A program made the translations under genes and the position numbers. This document shows, piece by piece, positions 31,865 to 41,063 of a stretch of 64,000 bases of DNA (its first letter is position 1; every line of letters starts with the position of its first letter). This stretch comes from Demequina sp. NBRC 110056 (GTDB taxonomy: Bacteria; Actinomycetota; Actinomycetes; Actinomycetales; Demequinaceae). The notes beneath the pieces are model-generated. The model made no database searches. It was given only the letters and a program-made list of their open reading frames with translations, and had not been told where the DNA came from. The stretch covers positions 124,001-188,000 of the forward strand of contig NZ_BBRM01000003.1 in the NCBI RefSeq assembly GCF_002090155.1, written 5' to 3'.

Positions 31865-31998
31865 GGCGGGCTCCGGGCAGGGTCGGAAGGGGGCTCACTT
31901 CGACCGTAGGAAAGCGCGTGCCGAATCGCGACGGACCTTTGTCCTGACTGTCAACAAACTTCCGGTGACGGGGCCGTGACGAGTCGCTGGCGCCGCGA

Positions 31999-32004
31999 TA
32001 GCGT
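31999..32004 (+). promoter_or_regulatory. Leaderless -10 box TAGCGT of pxpA
   Basis: It lies 7 bases before the GTG at 32012. The rest of the 147-bp gap shows no strong structure. Confidence 0.6.
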
Positions 32005-32011
32005 GAGCCTC

Positions 32012-32806
32012 GTGATCGACCTCAACGCGGACCTGGGCGAGGGCTTCGGGCGGTGGAGCCTGACCGACGACGCGGGGCTCCTCGCCTCGGTGACGAGCGC
32101 CAACGTGGCCTGCGGCTTCCACGGCGGCGACCCGGTCACGATGCGCCGGGTGTGCGCCGATGCGGTCTCCGGGTCCGTGGCGATCGGCGCCCAGGTCTCC
32201 TACCGCGACCTCGCCGGCTTCGGCCGCCGGGCGATGGACATGCCCGCCGACGAGCTCGCCGCCGAGGTCGCCTACCAGGTGGGTGCGCTCGAAGTCTTCG
32301 CCGCAGGGGCAGGCGGCGGGGTCGACTACGTCAAGCCGCACGGCGCGCTCTACAACCGCGTGGTCGCGGACGCGGAGCAGGCCAAGGCCGTCGTCGACGG
32401 CGTGCTGCTCGCGTCCACCGCGTTCGGCGAGGCGCTTCCCGTGCTCGGGCTGCCGGGCTCGGAGCTGCTACGACTCGCGGCCGCCGCGGGCCTGCCGATC
32501 GTCGCCGAGGCCTTCCCCGACCGCGCCTACCTGCCGGACGGCACGCTCGTGCCGCGCTCGCGCGAGGGCGCGGTCATCGAGGACGCCGACGCGGTGGTGG
32601 ACCGTGCGGTCGCCGTCGCGACCGGCCGCGCCGTGACCGCGATCGACGGCACGCCGCTGTCCATCGAGGCCGAGTCGCTGTGCGTGCACGGCGACACCGC
32701 CGGCGCGGTCGAGGTCGCCGCGCGCGTGCGTGCGGCGCTCGCCGAGGCCGGCGTCGACGTGCGGCCGTTCGTCGGCGTCGCCGATGCTGGCGACGGGGCC
32801 TGGTGA
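32012..32806 (+). CDS. pxpA: 5-oxoprolinase subunit PxpA (LamB/YcsF family)
   Basis: PxpA works with PxpB and PxpC to open 5-oxoproline to glutamate with ATP. The 264-residue protein begins VIDLNADLGEGFGRW, a near-universal family start, followed by NVACGFHGGDP, YVKPHGALYN and EAFPDRAYLPDGTLVPRS. The GTG at 32012 is chosen because DLNADLGEG immediately follows and TAGCGT lies 7 bases upstream; longer in-frame starts add residues absent from the family. The pxpB-pxpC fusion lies 97 bp downstream. A variant of the dispersed motif lies at 32156 (encoding ADAVSGS). Confidence 0.95.
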   Translation: MIDLNADLGEGFGRWSLTDDAGLLASVTSANVACGFHGGDPVTMRRVCADAVSGSVAIGAQVSYRDLAGFGRRAMDMPADELAAEVAYQVGALEVFAAGAGGGVDYVKPHGALYNRVVADAEQAKAVVDGVLLASTAFGEALPVLGLPGSELLRLAAAAGLPIVAEAFPDRAYLPDGTLVPRSREGAVIEDADAVVDRAVAVATGRAVTAIDGTPLSIEAESLCVHGDTAGAVEVAARVRAALAEAGVDVRPFVGVADAGDGAW

Positions 32807-32903
32807 GGCTCGCGTGAGCGCCGCCTGCACGCGCCCGCGCCCGCGACCGGTGCGTCCTCAGCCGCGCTGCGCGACGCGCCCTGCTGTCTGCGGACGCTGA
32901 GCC

Positions 32904-34568
32904 ATGGGCCGCGAGGTGCGACCCGTGATCGGCCGCGTCCTGCCCGTCGGCGAGGACGGCCTCCTGGTCGAGGTGGAGACGGCCGATGCGGTCGCCGCTG
33001 TCGCGCAGACCGCGCGGTCGCGGTTGGTTGCCGGCACCGGCACCGGCACCGGCACCGGCACCGGCACGTGCACGGACGCGGACACGGACACGGACGCGAG
33101 CGCGGCATGGTCGGCCCGGGAGATCGTCCCAGGTGCGACGACCGTGCTGATCGACGGCATCGAGGGAGTCGACCGCGATGCGCTCGCGGTCGAGATCCCG
33201 CGGTGGGAGGTGGCGTCTCTCGCGGGGGGTGACGGTCCGCTCGTTGAGGTGCCCATCGCGTTCGACGGGCCGGACCTCGACGCGGTCGCGAGCCTGTGGG
33301 GGGTCGAGGCCGAGGTCGTGATCGAGCGGCTGCTCGCGACCGAGCTGCTCGTCGCCTTCAGCGGGTTCGCGCCAGGATTTCCCTACCTCACCGGTCTGCC
33401 CGACGCGTGGGCGGTGCCGCGCCGCGCGTCGCCCCGCACCCGGGTTCCGGCCGGTGCGCTCGGACTGGCGGGTGCGTACGCGGGCATCTATCCGCGGGAG
33501 TCGCCGGGCGGCTGGCAGCTCGTGGGCCGCGCCGTCGACGTGACGCTGTGGGACTCGCTTCGCGAGCCGCCGGCGCTGCTCGCACCGGGCGTGCGGGTGC
33601 GCCTCGTGGACGCAGGGGCGCGCGCGGCAACGAGCTCGTCCACGGCTCCCGCAGCTGTGCCCGCAGCGGCGCAGTCGGAGCCATCGCACGCGCTCGAGGT
33701 GGTGCGCGCGGGCGCCCTCACGACGATTCAGGACTCCGGTCGGCGGGGGCACGCACACCTGGGTGTGCCGCGGTCCGGTGCGGCGGACGGTCCGGCGCGC
33801 GAGCGCGCCAACGCGCTGGTGGGCAACGAGGCAGACGCCGCGGTGCTCGAGACCACCCTCGACGGCTGCGCGATCCGCGTCCGGGCTCCGGCGGTGGTGG
33901 CCGTCACCGGGGCGACGGCGCCCGTGTGGGTCGGCGACGTTCCTGCGCCGCACGGTTCACCGCTGCGCCTCGCCGCCGGCCAGGTCATCGAGATCGGGAC
34001 GGCGGATGCGGGGCTGCGCAGCTACCTCGCAGTGCGCGGCGGCGTCGCCGTCGAGCCGGTCCTCGGCAGCCGATCGACCGACGTGCTGTCCGGGCTCGGA
34101 CCCGCGCCGCTGCGAGACGGCGACGCGCTCCCGGTGGGGACGGCCGCGTCCCTCGACCACGAAGGATTCGCACGCCTGCGCGCCCTCGCCGCGGCCCAGG
34201 TGCCGGAACGCGAGGAGCCGGCGAGCGCATCGGCCGTCTGTCTGAGGGTCCTTCCAGGACCCCGTGGCGACTGGTTCGCGCCGGCCGCGCTCGAGACGCT
34301 TCGGAGTGCGACCTACGAGGTGTCCGGCGACTCGAATCGTGTGGGCGTGAGGCTCGCGGGCCCGGCGCTCGAGCGGGCCGCGACGGCCGAGCTGGCGAGC
34401 GAGGGCATGGTGCTCGGCGCGATCCAGGTGCCGCCCAGCGGGCAGCCCGTCATCTTCCTCGCGGACCACCCGACCACGGGCGGCTACCCGGTGATCGGGG
34501 TGCTCGACGCGGACTCCGCGGCGCGCGCAGCACAGCTGCGCCCCGGCGACCGCGTCCGGTTCGTGTAG
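32904..34568 (+). CDS. Fused 5-oxoprolinase subunits PxpB-PxpC (KipI-KipA)
   Basis: This 554-residue protein joins PxpB/KipI (residues 1-250; SGFAPGFPYLTGLP, PRTRVPAGALGLAG and YPRESPGGWQLVGR) to PxpC/KipA (from about 270; TIQDSGRRGHAHLGVPRSG, RSYLAVRGGV and PPSGQPVIFLADHPTTGGYP). It completes the 5-oxoprolinase with PxpA. An unusual feature is a GTGTGTGTGT repeat followed by DADTDTDAS (residues 43-65) inside PxpB, encoded by a hexanucleotide repeat. The interdomain and C-terminal linker regions are Ala/Pro-rich, and one carries a dispersed-motif copy (34225). No clear ribosome site precedes the ATG. The stop codon lies inside an inverted-repeat arm. Confidence 0.9.
   Translation: MGREVRPVIGRVLPVGEDGLLVEVETADAVAAVAQTARSRLVAGTGTGTGTGTGTCTDADTDTDASAAWSAREIVPGATTVLIDGIEGVDRDALAVEIPRWEVASLAGGDGPLVEVPIAFDGPDLDAVASLWGVEAEVVIERLLATELLVAFSGFAPGFPYLTGLPDAWAVPRRASPRTRVPAGALGLAGAYAGIYPRESPGGWQLVGRAVDVTLWDSLREPPALLAPGVRVRLVDAGARAATSSSTAPAAVPAAAQSEPSHALEVVRAGALTTIQDSGRRGHAHLGVPRSGAADGPARERANALVGNEADAAVLETTLDGCAIRVRAPAVVAVTGATAPVWVGDVPAPHGSPLRLAAGQVIEIGTADAGLRSYLAVRGGVAVEPVLGSRSTDVLSGLGPAPLRDGDALPVGTAASLDHEGFARLRALAAAQVPEREEPASASAVCLRVLPGPRGDWFAPAALETLRSATYEVSGDSNRVGVRLAGPALERAATAELASEGMVLGAIQVPPSGQPVIFLADHPTTGGYPVIGVLDADSAARAAQLRPGDRVRFV
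33031..33096 (+). repeat. In-frame hexanucleotide microsatellite inside pxpB-pxpC
   Basis: CCGGCA is repeated six times (33031-33066), then degenerates to CGGACR units to about 33096. The unit is a multiple of three, so copy-number changes keep frame and only lengthen the Gly-Thr loop. Confidence 0.9.
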
Positions 34569-34690
34569 ACGTCGCCCACATCACGGGCTCCGGCGACTCC
34601 TGCGTGTAGATCTGGACACGGGTGGTCGAACCCGGCCATTCACGCAGCGCGCACTCAAACGCGAGATGTGGGCGACGTCTACACGAACCG
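34557..34690. repeat. Perfect 26-bp inverted repeat spanning the pxpB-pxpC stop codon
   Basis: The arms at 34557-34582 and 34665-34690 are exact complements with an 82-base spacer. The left arm encodes the last residues and the stop of the fusion gene. The right end runs into CGCGGGG, as in other inverted repeats here. Confidence 0.85.
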
Positions 34691-34722
34691 CGGGGAAAGG
34701 GGAGGGCGGCCGAGTGGACGGC

Positions 34723-34743
34723 TATTCTATTGAACGTTAACAT
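34723..34743 (+). promoter_or_regulatory. Promoter and operator of araDBA
   Basis: TATTCT (34723-34728) is a likely -10 box. It is overlapped by the AT-rich dyad TTGAACGTTAACAT (34730-34743), centred on AACGTT, which resembles LacI-type sites such as those of arabinose repressors. No regulator gene is adjacent. Confidence 0.55.
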
Positions 34744-34750
34744 TGAGGGC

Positions 34751-35461
34751 ATGACCGATCTCGAAGCCGCGATCCAGAAGGTCCGTGAGGACGTCGCCGC
34801 CCTGCATGCGGAGCTGGTCCGCTACAACCTCATCGTGTGGACCGGGGGCAACGTCTCCGGTCGCGTACCCGGTGCCGACCTGTTCGTCATCAAGCCCTCG
34901 GGTGTGAGCTACGACGACCTCGCCCCGGACAACATGATCCTGTGCGACCTCGACGGCAACGTCATCCCGGGCACCCCGGGATCCGAGCGCAGCCCGTCCT
35001 CCGACACCGCCGCGCACGCCTACGTGTACCGCCACATGCCCGAGGTGGGCGGCGTGGTGCACACCCACTCGACGTACGGCGTCGCGTGGGCGGCCCGCGG
35101 CGAGGAGATCCCGTGCGTCATCACCGCGATGGCCGACGAGTTCGGCGGACCCATCCCGGTGGGGCCGTTCGCGATCATCGGCGACGACTCGATCGGCCGC
35201 GGCATCGTCGAGACGCTGCGCGGCCACCGCTCGCGCGGCGTGCTCATGCAGAACCACGGGCCGTTCACCATCGGCTCGTCCGCGAAGGACGCCGTCAAGG
35301 CCGCGGTCATGCTCGAGGATGTCGCCCGCACCGTGCACATCGCACAGCAGGGCGGCGACCTCATCCCCATCCCGCAGGAGGCGATCGACTCCCTCTACGC
35401 GCGCTACCAGAACGTCTACGGGCAGGCGTCCGACGACCGGCGCGACGGCGAGTCCGCCTGA
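34751..35461 (+). CDS. araD: L-ribulose-5-phosphate 4-epimerase AraD
   Basis: AraD converts L-ribulose-5-phosphate to D-xylulose-5-phosphate, feeding the pentose phosphate pathway. The 236-residue class II aldolase fold has WTGGNVSGR, SSDTAAHAYVYRHMPEVGGVVHTHS with the metal-binding His-x-His, and VLMQNHGPF. The ATG at 34751 is preceded by GAGGG; a longer in-frame reading from 34622 lacks family similarity. Its stop overlaps the araB start (TGATG). The gene order araD-araB-araA with a shared promoter forms the arabinose operon. Confidence 0.95.
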   Translation: MTDLEAAIQKVREDVAALHAELVRYNLIVWTGGNVSGRVPGADLFVIKPSGVSYDDLAPDNMILCDLDGNVIPGTPGSERSPSSDTAAHAYVYRHMPEVGGVVHTHSTYGVAWAARGEEIPCVITAMADEFGGPIPVGPFAIIGDDSIGRGIVETLRGHRSRGVLMQNHGPFTIGSSAKDAVKAAVMLEDVARTVHIAQQGGDLIPIPQEAIDSLYARYQNVYGQASDDRRDGESA

Positions 35462-37056
35462 TGACGGCCGATGCGCTGGCCGGGTCGCGTACCGCACAGG
35501 GCTCATCAACAGCACTGGGCATTGAGCTGGGGTCGACGAGGATCAAGGCCTGCCTGATCGACGTGGACACCGCTGAGGTGCTCGCCGTGGGTTCCCACGC
35601 CTGGGAGAACCAGTACGCCGACGGGCTATGGACGTACACGCTCGAGGACGTGTGGGCCGGACTGCAGTCCGCCTACGCCGCGCTCGTCGCGGACGCGCGC
35701 TCCCGCCACGGGGTCGCGCCTACGAGTTACGGCGCCATCGGCGTCAGCGCGATGATGCACGGCTACCTGGCCTTCGACTCGGACGGCGAGCTGCTCACCC
35801 CCTTCCGCACCTGGCGCAACACGAACACCGGCGTCGCGGCCGCGGAGCTGACCGAGGCGCTCGGCGTGAACATCCCGCTGCGCTGGTCCATCGCGCACCT
35901 GCACCAGGCCGTGCTCGACGGCGAGGCCCACGTGGGCCGGCTCGACCACATCACGACCCTCGCGGGCTACGTGCACTGGCGCCTCACGGGCGAGAAGGTG
36001 CTGGGCGTGGGCGACGCGTCGGGCATGTTCCCCATCGACTCCGCCACCCGGGACTACGACGCGGCGATGCTCGACGCGTACGACGCGCTCGCGGCCGGTC
36101 GAGTCGACGCCCGCGCCCTGCTGCCCGAGGTCCGCGTCGCCGGCGCCGACGCCGGCGTGCTGACGGCCGAGGGAGCCGCGCTGCTCGACCCCACCGGGGC
36201 ATTGCAGGCCGGGATCCCGCTCGCGCCTCCCGAGGGCGACGCGGGCACGGGCATGGTCGCGACCAACGCCGTCGCACCTCGGACCGGCAACGTCTCCGCA
36301 GGCACGTCGATCTTCGCCATGGTGGTGCTCGAGCGACCCCTCGCCAGCGCGCACGAGGAGATCGATCTCGTGACGACGCCGGTGGGCGACGCCGTCGCGA
36401 TGGTGCACTGCAACAACGGCGCCTCCGAGCTGGGCGCGTGGGCGTCGCTGTTCACCCGGTTCGCCGAGGCGAGCGGGCAGCCGGCCGATGCGGACGCCGT
36501 CTTCGCGACGCTGCTCACCGAGGCGCTCGAGGCCGAGGCCGACGCGGGTGGCCTGCTGGCCTACAACACCCTCGCGGGGGAGCCCATCGCCGACCTCCCC
36601 GAGGGCCGGCCGCTTGTGGTCCGCACGCCCGACAGCCGCTTCACGCTCGCCAACTTCATGCGCGCCCAGGTGTACGGCGTGTTCGGCACGCTGAGCCTCG
36701 GCATGGAGGTGCTCGCGAGCGAGGACGTCGCGCTCGACCGGATGTTCGCGCACGGCGGCATCTTCCGCACCGCCGGGGTCGCGCAGCGCTTCCTCGCCGC
36801 GGCCGTGGGCGCCCCGGTAGCCGTGGGCGACACCGCCTCCGAGGGTGGCGCGTGGGGCATGGCCGTGCTCGCGGCGTTCCGCGCCGCCGGTCCCGACGCC
36901 GGTGACCTGCCCGCCTACCTCGATACCCAGATCTTCGCGGACGCCGAGGTGTCCGTCGTCGACCCGGACCCGGCCGACGTGGCCGGCTACACCGCCTACC
37001 TGGACCGCTACCGCGCCGGGCTCGCCGTCGAGCGCGCCGCCGCATCGGCCCTCTAG
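35461..37056 (+). CDS. araB: Ribulokinase AraB (FGGY family)
   Basis: This FGGY carbohydrate kinase phosphorylates L-ribulose. The 531-residue protein has the phosphate-binding [15 protein letters not shown] at about residues 20-34 and a C-terminal ATPase half with [12 protein letters not shown] and [20 protein letters not shown] and [12 protein letters not shown]. It belongs to the actinobacterial type (xylulokinase-like, longer than E. coli-like xylulokinases). The first residues [13 protein letters not shown] are encoded by a dispersed-motif copy (35467-35476) and are absent from the conserved fold; the last residues also lie in a partial copy (37041). It is translationally coupled to araD. 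Confidence 0.9.
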   Translation: MTADALAGSRTAQGSSTALGIELGSTRIKACLIDVDTAEVLAVGSHAWENQYADGLWTYTLEDVWAGLQSAYAALVADARSRHGVAPTSYGAIGVSAMMHGYLAFDSDGELLTPFRTWRNTNTGVAAAELTEALGVNIPLRWSIAHLHQAVLDGEAHVGRLDHITTLAGYVHWRLTGEKVLGVGDASGMFPIDSATRDYDAAMLDAYDALAAGRVDARALLPEVRVAGADAGVLTAEGAALLDPTGALQAGIPLAPPEGDAGTGMVATNAVAPRTGNVSAGTSIFAMVVLERPLASAHEEIDLVTTPVGDAVAMVHCNNGASELGAWASLFTRFAEASGQPADADAVFATLLTEALEAEADAGGLLAYNTLAGEPIADLPEGRPLVVRTPDSRFTLANFMRAQVYGVFGTLSLGMEVLASEDVALDRMFAHGGIFRTAGVAQRFLAAAVGAPVAVGDTASEGGAWGMAVLAAFRAAGPDAGDLPAYLDTQIFADAEVSVVDPDPADVAGYTAYLDRYRAGLAVERAAASAL

Positions 37057-37082
37057 ACCCCCCAGACCCAAGGAGAACCCGC

Positions 37083-38597
37083 ATGACCCAGACCACGATC
37101 GCCCAGAATCCGCTGAGCCAGTACGAGATCTGGTTCGTCACCGGCAGCCAGAACCTCTACGGCGAGGAGACCCTGCGCCAGGTCGCCGAGCAGTCCCAGG
37201 AGGTCGTCGCCGGCCTCAACGGCCTGCCGGTGAAGGTCGTGTGGAAGCCTGTCCTCAAAGACACGGAGTCGATCCGTCGCCTCGCACTCGAGATCAACGC
37301 GCGCGACGACGTCATCGGCGTCATCGCCTGGATGCACACCTTCAGCCCCGCGAAGATGTGGATCACGGGGCTCGACGCGCTCCAGAAGCCGCTGCTGCAC
37401 CTCCACACGCAGGCGAACGTCGAGCTCCCGTGGGAGGACATCGACTTCGACTTCATGAACCTCAACCAGGCCGCGCACGGCGACCGCGAGTTCGGCTACA
37501 TCCAGTCGCGCATGGCGATCCCCCGCAAGACCGTCGTGGGCCACGTGTCCAACCCCGCGGTCACCGCGAAGATCGAGTCCTGGCAGCGCGCGTGCGCTGG
37601 CTGGGCCGCGGTGCGCACCCTCAAGCTGGCCCGCTTCGGCGACAACATGCGCCAGGTCGCCGTCACCGAGGGCGACAAGACCGAGGCAGAGATCCGTCTG
37701 GGCGTGCAGGTCAACACCTGGAGCGTCAACGAGCTCGCCGAGGCCGTCGCCGCGGCGACCGACGAGCAGGTCGACGCGCTCATCGAGGACTACCTCGCGA
37801 GCTACGACGTGGCCGAGGAGCTCCTGCCCGACGGCGACCGCCACCAGTCGCTGCGCGACGCCGCCGCCATCGAGGTGGGCCTGCGCTCGTTCCTCGAGGC
37901 CGGCGACTTCCACGCCTTCACGGACTCGTTCGAGGACCTCGGCGAGCTCAAGCAGCTTCCCGGGCTCGCGGTGCAGCGCCTCATGGCCGAGGGCTACGGC
38001 TTTGGCGCCGAGGGCGACTGGAAGACCGCGATCCTCGTCCGCGTCGCGAACGTCATGGGGGCGGGACTGCCCGGCGGCGCGAGCCTCATGGAGGACTACA
38101 CGTACGACCTGGTGCCGGGCAACGAGCGCATCCTTGGCGCCCACATGCTCGAGGTGAGCCCCTCGCTGTCGAGCCAGAAGGCGCGTCTCGAGATCCACCC
38201 GCTCGGCATCGGCGGCAAGGAGGACCCGGTGCGCCTGGTCTTCACCGCCGACCCGGGTCCCGCGCTCGTGGTCGCGATGAGCGACATGCGCGACCGCTTC
38301 CGTCTCACGGCCAACGTGGTCGAGAACGTCGACGCCCCCGACCTTCCCAAGCTGCCCGTGGGCCGCGCGGTGTGGAAGCCGGCGCCGGACTTCGCCACGA
38401 GCGCCGAGTGCTGGCTGACCGCCGGCGCCGCCCACCACACCGTCATGACCACCGCCGTGGGCATCGAGGTGTTCCGCGACTTCGCCGAGATCGCGCAGCT
38501 CGAGCTGCTCGAGATCGACGAGGAGACCACGGCGCGCGGCTTCCGCGACCAGGTCCGCTGGAACAAGGCCTACTACCGCCTCGCCCAGGGGCTGTAG
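37083..38597 (+). CDS. araA: L-arabinose isomerase AraA
   Basis: AraA converts L-arabinose to L-ribulose. The 504-residue length is typical. The start [31 protein letters not shown], the metal-site [15 protein letters not shown] and [18 protein letters not shown] are diagnostic. AAGGAG lies upstream of the ATG, 26 bp after araB. It is the last gene of araDBA and faces the BCCT gene across a strong hairpin. Arabinose release from hemicellulose or pectin fits the other carbohydrate genes here. Confidence 0.97.
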   Translation: MTQTTIAQNPLSQYEIWFVTGSQNLYGEETLRQVAEQSQEVVAGLNGLPVKVVWKPVLKDTESIRRLALEINARDDVIGVIAWMHTFSPAKMWITGLDALQKPLLHLHTQANVELPWEDIDFDFMNLNQAAHGDREFGYIQSRMAIPRKTVVGHVSNPAVTAKIESWQRACAGWAAVRTLKLARFGDNMRQVAVTEGDKTEAEIRLGVQVNTWSVNELAEAVAAATDEQVDALIEDYLASYDVAEELLPDGDRHQSLRDAAAIEVGLRSFLEAGDFHAFTDSFEDLGELKQLPGLAVQRLMAEGYGFGAEGDWKTAILVRVANVMGAGLPGGASLMEDYTYDLVPGNERILGAHMLEVSPSLSSQKARLEIHPLGIGGKEDPVRLVFTADPGPALVVAMSDMRDRFRLTANVVENVDAPDLPKLPVGRAVWKPAPDFATSAECWLTAGAAHHTVMTTAVGIEVFRDFAEIAQLELLEIDEETTARGFRDQVRWNKAYYRLAQGL

Positions 38598-38616
38598 CCC
38601 TACCGCCAGCGCCCTG

Positions 38617-38665
38617 GAAGGCACTGAGTGCCGAAATCGGCTCGATTCCGGCACTCAGTGCCTTC
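38617..38665. terminator. Bidirectional terminator hairpin between araA and the BCCT gene
   Basis: A 23-bp stem with one mismatch (38617-38639 with 38643-38665) and a 3-base loop lies in the 96-bp convergent gap. Each arm contains the palindrome GGCACTGAGTGCC. Partial complementarity extends outward to 38604 and 38672. Confidence 0.75.
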
Positions 38666-38693
38666 TGGCGCGCGGGGTGAGTGACCGCGCGCG

Positions 38694-40868
38694 TCAGTCC
38701 TTGGGGTCGAGGTCCTCGGGCAGCGGCAGCACGATCTCGTCGGTGTGCATGGCCTCGTAGGCCGGCGGCTTCTCGTCGGCGCCCTCGGGGGCGTCGGTGT
38801 CCACCGGTCCCGGTGACGTGGGGATCTCCGCTCCCGGCGCCGCGGCGCCCGTCGGAGGGGCCGATGCGCCCGCCGGGTCCTCGCCCTCGGTCGCCTGGGC
38901 GGGGGGAGTCTGCTCGGGTGAGCCCGCCTCGACGGTGGCCGATGACTCGGCAGCGGCGCCGTCGGACTCGCCGGCGGTCTGCGCGACGGCGTCCTCCCAG
39001 GCCTGCGCCTCGGGAGTGTCCGAGCTGCCCGCGGACTCGACGCCAGGACGGCCTTCGTCTGCTCCGCTCCCATCGGTGGCCAGGTTCGCCGCCGAGGCGG
39101 CGCCAGCGACGCCCACCCCAGCCGCGCCGGAGGCGACGCCCGTGGGGGTCCCGGCGCGCGCATCGGCCTCCCGTCGGGAGCGCCCGGGGAGGTGCCAGCC
39201 CTTGGGATGCGGCAGGTGGGTCTTGGCGCCCTCGACGTCGATCTCGGCGGTGGTGGGCTCGAGCCCGTACTCCTCGCCGATGGTCTCCGTGATGTGGGAC
39301 ACGAAGTCCTCGCGGTTGGAGCGCAGGAAGGCGCTGTGCTCGCGTCTGAACGCCTTGATGGTGGCCAGACACATGCCGATCATCACCAGCGAGAACGGCA
39401 GCGCCGTGATGATCGCCGCGGTCTGCAGGGCGGACAGCCCACCGGACAGCAGCAGCGCGATCGCGACCAGCGCGGTGGTGCAGGCCCAGAAGACGCGGAT
39501 CCATCGGCGGGGGCTCTCGTCGCCACCGGTGGTGAGCATCGACAGCACCAGCGAGCCGGAGTCCGAGCTGGTGACGAAGAAGACCGCGATGAGGATCATC
39601 GCGCCGATCGTGAGCGCGGTCCCGCCGGGCAGCAGCTCGAGCATCGCGAACAACGAGCCGTTGTAGTCGACCGAGCCGTCGGGCAGCAGGATCCCGCCGC
39701 CGCCGTAGAGCTCCTCGTACAGCGCGGTGCCGCCCATGACCGAGAACCACAGCATGGTGATGAGGGTCGGGACCAGCAGGATGCCCCACACGAACTCGCG
39801 GACGGTGCGGCCCTTGGACACGCGCGCGATGAACACGCCGACGAAGGGCGCCCACGAGATCCACCAGCCCCAGTAGAACGTGGTCCACGACGCCTGCCAG
39901 GCCTCGCCCGCGGCGCCCTGGAAGGCGGAGACGTTGAACGCGAGGCCCACGAACTCCTGGATGTACGCGCCGATCGACTGCACGAACTCGCGCATGAGGA
40001 ACGCGGTGGGTCCGGCGAACAGGACGAACAGGAGCAGGAACAGCGCGAGCGCGAGGTTGATGTTCGACAGCCACTTCATGCCGCGCTGCAGGCCGGTCAC
40101 GAGCGAGAAGATCGTGACGATCGTGATCGCGATGATCAGGACGATCTGGGTCTCGGTGGACGGCTCGGCGATGCCGACCGACTCGAGTCCCGAGGAGATC
40201 TGCAGCACGCCCAGGCCCAGCGAGGTGGCGACGCCGAAGAGAGTTCCGACGACGGCCGTGATGTCGATGACGTCGCCCCACGCGCCCTTGATGTGCTTGC
40301 CGAGCAGCGGCTCGAGCGCGTAGCGGATGGACACCGGGCGGCCGCGCCGGTGCACCGCGTAGGCGATCGCGAGCCCGACGACGATGTAGATGGCCCACGC
40401 GTGGATGCCCCAGTGCAGGAAGGTCTGCGCCATGGCCTGCTGGGCGAGCCGCTCCGGCGAGCCGGTCACTCCGGGGCGGGGGTCGGAGAAGTGCGCGAGG
40501 GGCTCGGAGACGCCGTAGAACACGAGGCCGATGCCCATGCCGGCCGCGAACAGCAGCGCGAACCACGAGAACATCGTGAACTGCGGCTTGTCGTCGTCCT
40601 TGCCGAGGCGGATGTTGCCGAACTTGCTGAACCCCATCACCAGCGCGAAGGCCACGAAGAACGCGGCGATCAGCACGTAGTACCAGCCGAACGAGTTGAT
40701 GATGCCTGACTGGATGGCAGCGAAGAAGTCCTCGGCGACGGTGGGCGCGATGATCGCGAACAGGCAGAAGCTGAGGATGATGACGGCCGATGGCCAGAAC
40801 ACCCACTTCGCCAGCGTGGAGCGGGTCATCGGCTCGCGCCTGGTGGTCACACTGGTGCTGTCGCTCAT
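38694..40868 (-). CDS. BCCT-family (glycine betaine/choline/carnitine) transporter with long C-terminal tail
   Basis: This is a 12-helix sodium- or proton-coupled osmolyte transporter (residues about 20-530). Diagnostic are FSWFALLFAAGMGIGLVFYGVSEP and WTTFYWGWWISWAPFVGVFIAR with SKGRTVREFVWG, the Trp-rich substrate site and glycine motif. It imports betaine, choline or a relative. The protein is 724 residues, against about 550 for most members: after helix 12 there is a 170-residue acidic, Pro/Ala/Gly-rich cytoplasmic tail that includes two oppositely oriented dispersed-motif copies (39168, 38860). A C-terminal tail senses osmotic state in BetP, but this one is unrelated in sequence. Start by ATG with GGAGAG. 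Confidence 0.93.
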   Translation of the reverse strand: MSDSTSVTTRREPMTRSTLAKWVFWPSAVIILSFCLFAIIAPTVAEDFFAAIQSGIINSFGWYYVLIAAFFVAFALVMGFSKFGNIRLGKDDDKPQFTMFSWFALLFAAGMGIGLVFYGVSEPLAHFSDPRPGVTGSPERLAQQAMAQTFLHWGIHAWAIYIVVGLAIAYAVHRRGRPVSIRYALEPLLGKHIKGAWGDVIDITAVVGTLFGVATSLGLGVLQISSGLESVGIAEPSTETQIVLIIAITIVTIFSLVTGLQRGMKWLSNINLALALFLLLFVLFAGPTAFLMREFVQSIGAYIQEFVGLAFNVSAFQGAAGEAWQASWTTFYWGWWISWAPFVGVFIARVSKGRTVREFVWGILLVPTLITMLWFSVMGGTALYEELYGGGGILLPDGSVDYNGSLFAMLELLPGGTALTIGAMILIAVFFVTSSDSGSLVLSMLTTGGDESPRRWIRVFWACTTALVAIALLLSGGLSALQTAAIITALPFSLVMIGMCLATIKAFRREHSAFLRSNREDFVSHITETIGEEYGLEPTTAEIDVEGAKTHLPHPKGWHLPGRSRREADARAGTPTGVASGAAGVGVAGAASAANLATDGSGADEGRPGVESAGSSDTPEAQAWEDAVAQTAGESDGAAAESSATVEAGSPEQTPPAQATEGEDPAGASAPPTGAAAPGAEIPTSPGPVDTDAPEGADEKPPAYEAMHTDEIVLPLPEDLDPKD

Positions 40869-40939
40869 GTCTCTCCTCCGACCTCCACGCTAGTGCGACC
40901 AGGGCCGATGAGCGCGGTGACCCGTCCGGCTCCCCTCCA

Positions 40940-41002
40940 CGAAAGTGGGCCCACCTTCCTCGCCGCGCGCCTGTTGAGGATGAAAGTGGGCCCACTTTCG
41001 TC
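40940..41002. repeat. Inverted repeat with two copies of the AAAGTGGGCCCACTTT palindrome
   Basis: CGAAAGTGGGCCCAC (40940-40954) and the longer palindromic GATGAAAGTGGGCCCACTTTC (40979-40999, one further base pair out) face each other across a 24-base spacer. The same palindrome recurs at 45740. It lies in the 195-bp gap between ltrA and the BCCT gene. Confidence 0.8.
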
Positions 41003-41045
41003 GTGCGGAGGGGGTGGTGCGGGGAGCATGCGCACCGCCCGGAGC

Positions 41046-41055
41046 GCCGATGCGC
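41046..41055 (+). repeat. Dispersed GCCGATGCGC motif, intergenic copy at the ltrA 3' end
   Basis: Exact core preceded by GAGC and followed by GGGCCGGGTC, one of the best full-length matches to the extended consensus. It lies 8 bases past the ltrA stop. Confidence 0.8.
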
Positions 41056-41063
41056 GGGCCGGG

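Noticed and set aside
33031-33096. Tandem hexamers as a CRISPR array
   Set aside because: The unit is 6 bases with no spacers, is in frame within a gene, and no cas genes are present.
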